Shown here in pieces: positions 10,823-18,489 of a stretch of 64,000 nt of DNA. Under the pieces are notes generated by a model. It did not search any database, was not told the origin of the DNA, and saw only the letters and a program-made list of their open reading frames with translations. Location: the NCBI RefSeq assembly GCF_003182135.1, contig NZ_QGTL01000008.1, positions 248,001-312,000 on the forward strand, in the 5' to 3' direction. Position 1 is the stretch's first letter. Each line of letters starts with the position of its first letter. The DNA is from Nocardia neocaledoniensis (GTDB lineage: Bacteria > Actinomycetota > Actinomycetes > Mycobacteriales > Mycobacteriaceae). A program made the position numbers and the translations under genes.

Positions 10823-12232
10823 CTAGTCGTCGAGGGAGACGGGGGTGCGGGCCGGGACGGCGAGCAGCACGGCGACAACGACGCCGAGTGCGGCGCAGAC
10901 GGCGAACAGCGTGTGGAAGGCGCGCACGGTCTCGGGAATCGCGGTGAACACGGCGGCCAGCACAGCGACGCCGAGCGCGCCACCCACCTGCCGGGCGGTC
11001 AGGTTCATCCCGATGCCCGCCGCGAACTGCTGTGGCGGAACAGCACTCGCGGCCGCCGTGCCCAGCACGGTGACGACCACGCCGATGCCGCCGCCACCGA
11101 GCAGTCCGGCCGGTACCCACGCCGACCACAGCGCCGGATCGGGGCCGAACGCGTCGGTGCTCATCCAGGCCAGCGCGACGGTGTACATCATTGCGCCGAC
11201 AACGCCGGCCGCGCGCTGTCCGCCCGGGGTGGTGATCCGGCCGGTGAGCACGGCGGTGATCATCGAGGCCACCGCGCCGACGGTCAGCGCTGCGGCCGAT
11301 GCGAGGACCGAGTAGCCCCAGAGCGCGTCCAGGAACATCGGCCCGGCGAGCAGCCAGGCGAACATCGTGGCGCCGAACAGGAACGAGCCCGCGTTGGCGA
11401 GTGCGAATCGCCGGTCCCGCCACAGGGATACGGCCACGGCAGGGTCCGGATGCCGTCGGGAGCGAACCAGCGCGAACACCACCAGCGCGGTGCCGCCGAG
11501 CAGCGCCACGAGGGTGCCGGGGGCGGTCCAGCCCCAGCTCTGTCCCTCGGTGACCGCGGCGACCACGGCGCCGAGACCGAGCGCGACAGCGAGGATGCCC
11601 ACCGGATCGGGCAGCGCGGAGTCCCGGTCGGGGTGCTGGGCCGGCAGCCGCAGCCCCGGCACGATCAGGATCAGCGCGATCGGCACGTTGACGAGAAAGA
11701 CCGACCGCCAGCCGAGACTCTCGACGAGCGCGCCGCCGATCGCGGGCCCGACCACCGCGGCGAACCCACCCGCGGCCGACCACGCGCCGATCGCCGCGCC
11801 GATCTTCGCCCGCGGCGTGACGGCCAGGACCAGGCCGAGCGCGGCGGGCACCATGAACGCGGCGGTCGCGCCCTGGAGGACGCGCCCGGCGATGAGCCAG
11901 TCCGCGCCGGGCGCGAGTCCGCACAGCAGGGAGGTGATGGCGAAGCCGGCCAGCGCGAGGACGAACAGCCTGCGCCGCCCGAGCACGTCGGCGAGCCTGC
12001 CCGCCGGGGTGAGCAGCGCCGCGAAGGCGATGGCGTAGCCGCTGACGATCCAGGTCAAAGTGCTGGTCGCGGTGCCGGGGTAGGTCTCGGCGATGGTGGG
12101 GAAGGCGATGTTGACCACCGAGAGATCGAGGAAGGCGATGAACGCGGCACCGACCGCCACGGCCAGGGTGCGGCCCGCGACGCCGGGCGAGGTGATCGCC
12201 GGATCGTCGGGCCGCGCGGAAACGTCGGTCAT
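10823..12232 (-). CDS. MFS drug transporter, DHA2 (14-helix) type
   Basis: The 469-residue integral membrane protein has the major facilitator motif A (GRLADVLGRRRLF, between helices 2 and 3), an early D-x-x-V-V-N-I-A pattern (LDLSVVNIAFPT) and motif C (GFAAVVGPAIGGAL) typical of proton-driven drug exporters of the EmrB/QacA group. Hydrophobic segments fit 13-14 helices. It heads an operon with the SGNH hydrolase. A divergent TetR gene lies 92 bases away with operator-like repeats between, the usual arrangement for a pump induced by its substrate. Confidence 0.85.
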   Translation of the reverse strand: MTDVSARPDDPAITSPGVAGRTLAVAVGAAFIAFLDLSVVNIAFPTIAETYPGTATSTLTWIVSGYAIAFAALLTPAGRLADVLGRRRLFVLALAGFAITSLLCGLAPGADWLIAGRVLQGATAAFMVPAALGLVLAVTPRAKIGAAIGAWSAAGGFAAVVGPAIGGALVESLGWRSVFLVNVPIALILIVPGLRLPAQHPDRDSALPDPVGILAVALGLGAVVAAVTEGQSWGWTAPGTLVALLGGTALVVFALVRSRRHPDPAVAVSLWRDRRFALANAGSFLFGATMFAWLLAGPMFLDALWGYSVLASAAALTVGAVASMITAVLTGRITTPGGQRAAGVVGAMMYTVALAWMSTDAFGPDPALWSAWVPAGLLGGGGIGVVVTVLGTAAASAVPPQQFAAGIGMNLTARQVGGALGVAVLAAVFTAIPETVRAFHTLFAVCAALGVVVAVLLAVPARTPVSLDD

Positions 12233-12258
12233 GGGAGTTCCTTCACGGGGAGAAATAA

Positions 12259-12302
12259 GAACGTACGATCGTTCGTGAATTAAAGTACGACCGATCGTTC
12301 AC
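12259..12302. promoter_or_regulatory. TetR-type operator pair in the MFS/TetR divergent promoter
   Basis: Two related copies of a TACGA..CGATCGTTC-like element occur in the same orientation: CGTACGATCGTTCG (12262-12275) and TACGACCGATCGTTCA (12286-12301). Each is centred on the palindrome CGATCG or ACGATCGT. They cover the region between the start codons of the transporter and the TetR gene. Confidence 0.55.
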
Positions 12303-12324
12303 CTAGGCAAGAGGGAGTGGAAGA

Positions 12325-12948
12325 ATGACCTCCATGACCCGGACCGAGCCCGTTGATCAACGACTCGCCAAAGGGGCGAGGGCCAGGGCGACCATCGCCC
12401 GCCGCGCCGCCGAGCTGGCCTCCGTCGAAGGGCTCGACGGACTCAGCATCGGCATGCTCGCCACCGACCTCGGCCTCAGCAAGAGCGGTATCGCCACACT
12501 CTTCGGCACCAAGGAGGCGCTCCAGCTCGCCGCCGTGCACAACGCCCGCGAGGTCTTCATCGAGCGGGTGATCGCGCCCAGTCTGCGCGAACCGCGCGGC
12601 ATCGGCCGGGTGCGGACCCTGCTCGACCGCTGGTTCGCGCACATCGAGGACCCGCCGTTCCCCGGCGGCTGTTTCCGCGTCGCCACGCTCACCGAGTTCA
12701 GCAGCAAGCAAGGGCCGGTGCGCGACGCCGTGGTCGCCGATCACGACGAGTGGCTCGCGTTGCTGACCCGGGAGATCGGCAAGGCGCAGGAACTCGGTGA
12801 GCTCCCCGGTGTCGACGCCGACGTGCTGGTCTTCGAGCTCGACGCGATCGTCAGCGCCGCCAATATCGCTCAGCAGATCGGTGATACGGCGCGCGTCGAG
12901 GCGGCGCGGAAGATCGCCGCCCGCCTGCTCTCGGGGAGCGACGTCTGA
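12325..12948 (+). CDS. TetR-family regulator of the MFS pump
   Basis: A 207-residue dimeric repressor. The N-terminal HTH is read as ARATIARRAAELASVEG, then LSIGMLATDLGLSKSGIATLFGTKEAL (two stretches of residues 18-68). The C-terminal ligand domain is all-helical and shows FPGGCFRVATL, typical of the YcdC/RutR-like C-terminal group. It is transcribed away from the MFS gene with operator-like repeats in the gap, so autoregulation and control of the pump are likely. A ribosome site GAGGGAG precedes the ATG. Confidence 0.85.
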   Translation: MTSMTRTEPVDQRLAKGARARATIARRAAELASVEGLDGLSIGMLATDLGLSKSGIATLFGTKEALQLAAVHNAREVFIERVIAPSLREPRGIGRVRTLLDRWFAHIEDPPFPGGCFRVATLTEFSSKQGPVRDAVVADHDEWLALLTREIGKAQELGELPGVDADVLVFELDAIVSAANIAQQIGDTARVEAARKIAARLLSGSDV

Positions 12949-12982
12949 ATCTTCCCGTGTGAGGAGTGGATCGTTGCGGAAA

Positions 12983-13017
12983 ACGGCGCCGCCACCCTGT
13001 GTGGGTGGCGGCGCCGT
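12983..13017. terminator. Bidirectional stem-loop terminator
   Basis: A perfect 15-bp stem (12983-12997 with 13003-13017) with loop TGTGT separates the convergent TetR and His-rich genes. Confidence 0.75.
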
Positions 13018-13032
13018 GGTGGGGGATCGGGT

Positions 13033-13953
13033 TCAGTGGTGGTGCGTGTTCTCCGGTGCGGTGGTGACGCCTGCCGTCACAGTGAAGGCGGCGGTGCGGA
13101 CCACGTCACCGTGCTTGAAGTCCAGGAACAGGCGGTAGGTGCCGGGGCCGGGAACCGCTGTGTGGAAGGTGATCTCGGGTCCGGCCGGGGTGATGCCGTC
13201 GCCCGGTTCGCCGTTGGGGTGGACGTGCACGTAGGCGAGGTCGCCCGCCCGCAGGATCACCAGGTGGCCGAAGGCGGCCAGGTACGGCTGCAGATCCGTC
13301 ACCGGCGCACCGTCTTTGCGCACCGTCAGCGTGAGCAGATCGCCCTCGGCGCGCAGTTCGCCGCCGACGGTCACCTCGTAGTCGTCGACCTCCACGAGCC
13401 GCCCGACCGCCGGAACGGGCCGCGGTGCGTACTGACCCGCGATCGCGAGATCGGCGCCGAGGGTGATCGTCCGGCCGAGCGCGCGCGGCGCGATGTCGGT
13501 GAACACCCGGTAGGCGCCTGCCTCGGGCAGGTCGAGCCGGATCACCCAGGTGCCGTCGGCCTCGCGCACGGGATGGACATGCCAGAACCCGGTCAGCTCC
13601 CGCCGCGCGACGATCAGATGTAGCTCGCGATCGTGGATCGGATCGAACTCGGTGACCGGCTTGCCGTCGGGCCCGAGAATCCGGAACCGGAAGTCGATCC
13701 CGCCCGGCTCGGCGATCGTGGTGTCGAGGTCGAGGGTGTAGCCGTCCTGCGTGATCAGCAGCCCGCCCGGTGCGCCGGCGCCGTGTCCGGCGTGGGCATC
13801 ACCGTGTGCGCCGTGTCCGGCGTGGGCGTTGCCGTGATCGGTGGCGACCGCGGTGTGACCGGCGTGGTGCTGGTGGGCCGCGTGGTCGCCGTGGTGGGCG
13901 GCGTGCGCGGGCTCGGCGGTGGTGTGGTGGCCGGCGTGGGCGTTGGTGGTCAT
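13033..13953 (-). CDS. His-rich probable copper-responsive protein
   Basis: The 306-residue protein opens with about 60 residues dominated by His, Ala and Gly (AHAGHHTTAEPAHAAHHGDH and similar), a likely metal-binding tail. The rest looks beta-rich, with two related halves that each carry an HVHP motif: FWHVHPVREADGTW and YVHVHPNGEPGDG. No signal peptide or membrane helix is evident. Start choice: the ATG at 13953 is preceded by GAGAGG; the reading frame is open much further upstream because it runs into a broken VOC gene. A CsoR-type palindrome sits 41 bases before the start, so copper control is probable. A copper-buffering role is inferred, and the family name is not known to me. Confidence 0.6.
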   Translation of the reverse strand: MTTNAHAGHHTTAEPAHAAHHGDHAAHQHHAGHTAVATDHGNAHAGHGAHGDAHAGHGAGAPGGLLITQDGYTLDLDTTIAEPGGIDFRFRILGPDGKPVTEFDPIHDRELHLIVARRELTGFWHVHPVREADGTWVIRLDLPEAGAYRVFTDIAPRALGRTITLGADLAIAGQYAPRPVPAVGRLVEVDDYEVTVGGELRAEGDLLTLTVRKDGAPVTDLQPYLAAFGHLVILRAGDLAYVHVHPNGEPGDGITPAGPEITFHTAVPGPGTYRLFLDFKHGDVVRTAAFTVTAGVTTAPENTHHH

Positions 13954-13993
13954 CGGTTCGCCTCTCGATTCGCTGTGCTTCTGACACGAAGAT

Positions 13994-14010
13994 ATACCCC
14001 TAGGGGGTAT
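13994..14010 (-). promoter_or_regulatory. CsoR/RicR-type copper operator
   Basis: ATACCCC-TAG-GGGGTAT is a perfect 7-bp inverted repeat. It matches the TACCCC..GGGGTA core of CsoR-family copper-sensor operators. It lies directly upstream of the His-rich gene, in the right place to block its promoter. Confidence 0.7.
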
Positions 14011-14166
14011 GCCGTAAAGGTAAGTTCCTGTGAACCGAGTCACTGGCGACTCCGCGCGCGAAGCCGCGACAGTCGGGTCGAGCGGTTTCGGGAGAGTGAA
14101 TCGATCGCGAGGGCGAGATCGCCCGGGGTCGCTAGGCCCCGCTGGGCTGCAGCGGTCCCGGGCGGG

Positions 14167-14556
14167 GGCGATGGGCTCGGATGTCCGCCAGGCGCGTCCG
14201 TCGGGATCGCGGGCGGCCATAGTCCATTGCGCGGGCAGGGTTTCGATCTCGTTCACCGGCCACTCCGCGCGCAGGATGCGATCGCGCAATGCCGACAGCT
14301 CTGCGTGCGTGCGCACCCGCAGGCCTCAGCCGGCCGGGCCCAGCGGGTCGGGCTCGAGCGACGGTGTGGTCGCGGTCTCGACGAACATCAGGTGGTCGTC
14401 GCCGCCGACATCGATGACCGCTATCCGGGGCTCGGTGGGCGTGGCGGCGCGGTGAAAGGAAAGGCTCCCGCCGAGCAGGTCCGTGTAGAACGCGACCAGG
14501 CGGTCGAGGTCTGGCGTACCCAGCGTCAGGTGATTGATTCCGAGGAGTTCGGGCAT
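14167..14556 (-). pseudogene. VOC-family (glyoxalase-like) gene interrupted by a nonsense codon
   Basis: The frame starts with ATG at 14556 and reads a good VOC N-terminal half (LLGINHLTLGTPDLDRLVAF, then IAVIDVGGDDHLMFVE), but stops at TGA 14326-14328 after 76 codons. In the same frame the missing half continues immediately: GLRVRTHAELSALRDRIL, then EIETLPAQWTMAARDPDG, which is a typical VOC C-terminal half. The usual His-containing linker before GLRV is missing, so a small deletion may have created the stop. The normal end of the gene is also unclear: the frame stays open into the His-rich gene. A dead gene is the likeliest reading; a sequencing error is the alternative. Confidence 0.6.
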
Positions 14557-14587
14557 GGTCGACCCACAGTAGTGCGGCCGCCGGAAC

Positions 14588-15499
14588 TCAGGCGGAGAGT
14601 TCGAGTTCGGCCGCGAACGCGCTGTCGTAGCGGGCCCAGACGACCTCGGTCAGCGCGGAGTGCGCTCCGATGACGTCGGCGTGGCGGAGATCCGGGGCCG
14701 CGGCGTGCAGCCGGTCGGTGAGCAAGCCGGGTGCGAGGAACCACGGGGCCACCACGATGCGGCGCGCGCCCCGCGCCCGCAGGCGCTCCACCGCGAGGGG
14801 GATGCCGGGTTCCACTGTGGCGTAACAGATCTCGGTCCGCACGCCGGTCGCCTCCGCCAAGCGGCCCGCCACCGCGGCAGTCCGCAGATTGGCGGCGGCG
14901 CTGCGAGAGCCCACCGCGGCCACCGCGATCCCCAGTGCGCCGGTGTCCCGCACGGGCGCACCGACCATGGAGACAGGCGATATGGTGCCCGGCACCGCTG
15001 CACCTGATGAAGCAGGCGCTGAGCTGCCCCCGCTTGCTGAAGTGGTTGCGTCCGTTGCGCTGCCGACTTCTGCCTGGCCTGCGACGGCCTCGACGACCCG
15101 GTCGTGGAGTGCCGCGATCAGACGTGGGTCGGCGCCGAGCACGTCGGCTTGGGTCAGCCGCAGCCGCGGATGCCGTTGCCGCGCCTGAGCCAGCAGGGCG
15201 GGCAGGTCCACGCGGGCGTGAAAGGCGCTGCCGAGCAGGAGCGGAACAACGATGGCGTCGGTGTGTCCCCGAGCGACCAGGTCGTCGACGACCTGATCGA
15301 CCGACGGTGCGCTCAGGTCGAGAAAGGCCAGGCGGGCGGTGAGATCAGGCCGGGCGGCGGCGATCTCGGCGACGGCGGCCGCCATGGTGGCCGCCGATCG
15401 CGGGTCACGGCTGCCGTGGGCGACCGCGATCAGCGCGGGCCCGCCACCGCCGCGCGGCACCGGGGCGGCGCCGCGCGACGGGGCGAGCGTGCGCGACAT
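14588..15499 (-). CDS. Sirohydrochlorin chelatase (CbiX/SirB type)
   Basis: The enzyme inserts Fe(II) into sirohydrochlorin to make siroheme, the cofactor of the sulfite reductase encoded in the same operon. The 303 residues hold two CbiX-like halves. The first has the metal-binding histidines in AVAHGSRDPRS (near 27) and LLGSAFHARVDLPA (near 90); the second begins near 190 (IAVAAVGSRSAAANL). The halves are joined by a Ser/Ala/Gly-rich linker of about 45 residues (145-190). The start ATG overlaps the cysN stop as TGATG. In M. tuberculosis the equivalent is Rv2393, next to cysH (from memory). Cobalt chelation is possible but less likely in this context. Confidence 0.82.
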   Translation of the reverse strand: MSRTLAPSRGAAPVPRGGGGPALIAVAHGSRDPRSAATMAAAVAEIAAARPDLTARLAFLDLSAPSVDQVVDDLVARGHTDAIVVPLLLGSAFHARVDLPALLAQARQRHPRLRLTQADVLGADPRLIAALHDRVVEAVAGQAEVGSATDATTSASGGSSAPASSGAAVPGTISPVSMVGAPVRDTGALGIAVAAVGSRSAAANLRTAAVAGRLAEATGVRTEICYATVEPGIPLAVERLRARGARRIVVAPWFLAPGLLTDRLHAAAPDLRHADVIGAHSALTEVVWARYDSAFAAELELSA

Positions 15500-16794
15500 C
15501 AGACCGCGCTACCGACCTCGACCGAGGTCAGCACGTCGCCCACCAGGCCGGCCGCCAGCGTGTTGCCGCCGGCGGGGTCGATCAGCAGGAACGAGCCGGT
15601 GTGCCGGTTCGTGCGGTAGTCGTCGGCCGGGATCGGCTCGGCCAGGCGCAGCGAGACGCGGCCGATGTCGTTGAGCTCCAGGGTTTCCGGGCTCGGCTCG
15701 GCCGTCAGGGTCTGCTCGTCGAACCGCTCCACGAGCGCGCCGACGATCGCCTGCGTGGTCTTGGCGCCGTGCTTGAGCAGCAGCCGCGCGCCGGGACGCA
15801 GCGACTTGTCGCCGAGCCAGCACACGGTCGCGTCGAAGGTGTCGATCGGCTCCGGGGCGTCGGCGACCGAGGCGATGATGTCACCGCGCGAGATGTCGAC
15901 CTCGTCGGCCAGGATCAGCGTCACGCTGCGGCCCACCTGCGCGACGGCGAGTTCGCCGTCGGGGGTGTCGATGCGCTCGACGGTGGTGCGCTTGCCCGAG
16001 GGCAGCACCACGATCTCGTCACCGGGGGAGACCGAACCGGCCGCGATCTGACCCGCGTAGCCGCGGTAGTCGGGGTACTCGGTGGTGCGCGGACGGATCA
16101 CGTACTGCACCGGGAAGCGCAGGCCGAGGGCATGCGTGCCGGTCGAATCCGCGTCCACCGGCACCGATTCCAGGTGCTCGATCAGCGAGGGGCCGTCGTA
16201 GTACGGGGTGTTCTCCGAGCGGCTGGCGATGTTGTCACCGTGCAGCGCCGAGACCGGGATCTCGAGAACGTCGTCGTCGGACCAGCCCAGCTTGGCGGTG
16301 AGCGCGTTGAACTCCGCGGAGATCGCGGCGAACACCTCGGCCGGGTTGTCCACCAGGTCGATCTTGTTCACGGCCAGCACCAGCTTCGGCACGCCGAGCA
16401 GCGCCAGCACCGCGGCATGACGACGGGTCTGCTCGATGACGCCCTTGCGCGCGTCGACCAGCAGGATCACCAGCTGCGCGGTGGACGCGCCGGACACCGT
16501 GTTGCGGGTGTACTGCACGTGCCCCGGGGTGTCGGCCAGCACGAACGAGCGCTTCGGCGTGGCGAAGTAGCGGTAGGCCACATCGATGGTGATGCCCTGC
16601 TCCCGCTCGGCGCGCAGGCCGTCGACCAGCAGCGACAGGTCGGGAGTCGACAGACCCTTGTCCACCGAGGCGCGGGTGACGGCGTCGATCTGATCGGCCA
16701 GCACGGACTTCGTGTCGTAGAGCAGCCGTCCGACCAGTGTGGACTTGCCGTCGTCGACAGAACCGGCGGTGGCCAGCCTCAGGAGGTCGGACAT
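15499..16794 (-). CDS. cysN: Sulfate adenylyltransferase subunit 1 (GTPase)
   Basis: The GTPase subunit couples GTP hydrolysis to ATP sulfurylase activity. The 431 residues show all G motifs: GSVDDGKST (about 11-19), DTPGHVQYTRN, NKIDLVD, then EF-Tu-like beta-barrel domains 2 and 3. The protein ends after those domains, so the APS kinase (CysC) domain fused in mycobacterial CysNC is absent; flux would go through APS to the APS-type CysH. The start ATG overlaps the cysD stop (TGATG), and the stop overlaps the chelatase start. Confidence 0.92.
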   Translation of the reverse strand: MSDLLRLATAGSVDDGKSTLVGRLLYDTKSVLADQIDAVTRASVDKGLSTPDLSLLVDGLRAEREQGITIDVAYRYFATPKRSFVLADTPGHVQYTRNTVSGASTAQLVILLVDARKGVIEQTRRHAAVLALLGVPKLVLAVNKIDLVDNPAEVFAAISAEFNALTAKLGWSDDDVLEIPVSALHGDNIASRSENTPYYDGPSLIEHLESVPVDADSTGTHALGLRFPVQYVIRPRTTEYPDYRGYAGQIAAGSVSPGDEIVVLPSGKRTTVERIDTPDGELAVAQVGRSVTLILADEVDISRGDIIASVADAPEPIDTFDATVCWLGDKSLRPGARLLLKHGAKTTQAIVGALVERFDEQTLTAEPSPETLELNDIGRVSLRLAEPIPADDYRTNRHTGSFLLIDPAGGNTLAAGLVGDVLTSVEVGSAV

Positions 16795-17753
16795 CAGAAA
16801 TAACCCTCTCGCTTGCGGTCCTCCATGGCGGCTTCCGAAACACGGTCGTCGCCGCGGGTGGCACCGCGTTCGGTCAGTCGGGACGCGGCGACCTCGGCCA
16901 GGATGGCCTCGTTGTCGGCGGCGTCGGAGATGATGGCGCCGGTGGTGGAACCGTCGCCGACGGTGCGGTAGCGCACCGACCGGGTCTCGAGCACTTCGTT
17001 CTCGTTCGGGCCGCCCCACACGCCGGGGGTCATCCACATGCCGTCGCGCTGGTACACCGGTCGCTCGTGCGCGTAGTAGATCGAAGCCAGATCGATGTCC
17101 TCGCGGGCGATGTAGCGCCAGATGTCGAGTTCGGTCCAGTTGCTCAGCGGGAACACGCGCACGTGTTCACCCGGCGCGTGCTTGCCGTTGTAGAGGTTCC
17201 ACAGTTCGGGCCGCTGGCGCTTCGGGTCCCACTGACCGAAGGCGTTGCGCAGCGAGAAGATCCGCTCCTTGGCGCGCGAACGCTCCTCGTCGCGGCGGCC
17301 GCCGCCGAAGACCGCGTCGAAGCGGTGCTCGGTGATGGCGTCGAGCAGCGGGACGGTCTGCAACGGGTTGCGGATGCCGTCGGGGCGCTCGGTGAGGCGG
17401 CCGTCGGCCAGGTACTCCTCGACCGAGGCCACGTGCAGGCGCAGCCCGTACTTCTCCACCACCTTGTCCCGGAACTCGAGCACCTCGTCGAGGTTGTGCC
17501 CGGTGTCGACGTGCAGCAGCGAGAACGGCAGCGGCGCGGGCCAGAAGGCCTTGAGTGCCAGGTGCAGCAGCACGGTGGAGTCCTTGCCGCCGGAGAACAG
17601 GATCACCGGCCGCTCGAACTCGCCGGCGACCTCACGGAAGATGTGGATCGCCTCGGACTCCAGCGCCGCGAGGGTGTCGAACTCGGTCAGGCCGAGATCG
17701 CGTTCGGTGGTGTCGGTATTCACAGGCTCACTCCCGGTGGTGGTGATGGTCAT
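16794..17753 (-). CDS. cysD: Sulfate adenylyltransferase subunit 2
   Basis: The catalytic subunit of heterodimeric ATP sulfurylase makes APS from ATP and sulfate. The 319 residues contain the PP-loop SGGKDSTVLLHLA (about 54-66), the HVDTGHN block, GGGRRDEERSRAKERIFSLR and the conserved end EDRKREGYF. The ATG overlaps the cysH stop (ATGA). The residues before EFDTLAALESEAIHIFRE are a short unconserved lead. Confidence 0.93.
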   Translation of the reverse strand: MTITTTGSEPVNTDTTERDLGLTEFDTLAALESEAIHIFREVAGEFERPVILFSGGKDSTVLLHLALKAFWPAPLPFSLLHVDTGHNLDEVLEFRDKVVEKYGLRLHVASVEEYLADGRLTERPDGIRNPLQTVPLLDAITEHRFDAVFGGGRRDEERSRAKERIFSLRNAFGQWDPKRQRPELWNLYNGKHAPGEHVRVFPLSNWTELDIWRYIAREDIDLASIYYAHERPVYQRDGMWMTPGVWGGPNENEVLETRSVRYRTVGDGSTTGAIISDAADNEAILAEVAASRLTERGATRGDDRVSEAAMEDRKREGYF

Positions 17754-18469
17754 GATTGGTGCAATCCGCACTCGGTCTTGGCGAGGCCGGCCCAGCGGCC
17801 ACTGCGCGGATCGGACCCCGGTTCGGGCTTGCGCGTGCAGGGTGCGCAGCCGATGGACGGGTAGCCCTCTTCCACCAGGGGATTGACGAGGATGCCGTTG
17901 GCCTCGATGTAGGCCTGCATCTCGTCGTCGGACCACGGTGCGATCGGATTGATCTTCACCAGGCCGAACGCTTCGTCGAAGGAGATCAGTGGGGCGTTGG
18001 CGCGCGTGGGCGCCTCCACCCGGCGGATGCCGGTGATCCAGGCGTTGTAGCCCGACAGCGACTTCTTCAGCGGGACCACCTTCCGCAGCCGGCAGCACTC
18101 GCCCGCGTCGCGCGCGAACAGGTCCTTGCCCAGCAGTTCGTCCTGCTCGGCGACGCTGTGCTCGGGGCGCACGTTCACCACGTTCACCCCGTACACGGCC
18201 TCGACCGCGTCGCGGGTGCCGATGGTCTCGGCGAAGTGGTAGCCGGTGTCGAGGAACAACACGTCGACGCCGGGGCGGGCCTGCGCGGCCAGGTGCACCA
18301 GCACGCCGTCCTGCATGTTCGAGGCGACGATGTAGTTGTTGCCGAAAGTCCGGTCGGTCCAGGCGATCAGATCAACGGCCGAGGCGTCGGGGCCCAGTTC
18401 GGCCGCGCCCTGCTCGGCGATGGCGCGCAGTTCGTCCTCGGACAGCTTGGCGGCGAGATTCGTTGTCAC
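17750..18469 (-). CDS. cysH: Adenylylsulfate (APS) reductase, iron-sulfur type
   Basis: This enzyme reduces APS to sulfite using thioredoxin. The 239-residue product has the PP-loop-like N-terminal half (YIVASNMQDGVLVHLA), LDTGYHF, and the paired-cysteine 4Fe-4S signature ECCRLRK plus GCAPCTRK. That signature separates APS reductases from PAPS reductases. The C-terminal ECGLH carries the catalytic cysteine. The GTG at 18469 is chosen because GAGGAG lies 9 bases ahead; a longer frame upstream would overlap sirA. The stop overlaps the cysD start. Confidence 0.92.
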   Translation of the reverse strand: MTTNLAAKLSEDELRAIAEQGAAELGPDASAVDLIAWTDRTFGNNYIVASNMQDGVLVHLAAQARPGVDVLFLDTGYHFAETIGTRDAVEAVYGVNVVNVRPEHSVAEQDELLGKDLFARDAGECCRLRKVVPLKKSLSGYNAWITGIRRVEAPTRANAPLISFDEAFGLVKINPIAPWSDDEMQAYIEANGILVNPLVEEGYPSIGCAPCTRKPEPGSDPRSGRWAGLAKTECGLHQS

Positions 18470-18489
18470 AGTTGAGATCTCCTCATCCA

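Noticed and set aside
13954..14316. An N-terminal extension of the His-rich protein
   Set aside because: The extra codons are the C-terminal half of a broken VOC gene plus the promoter with the CsoR-type site. The ATG at 13953 has its own ribosome site.
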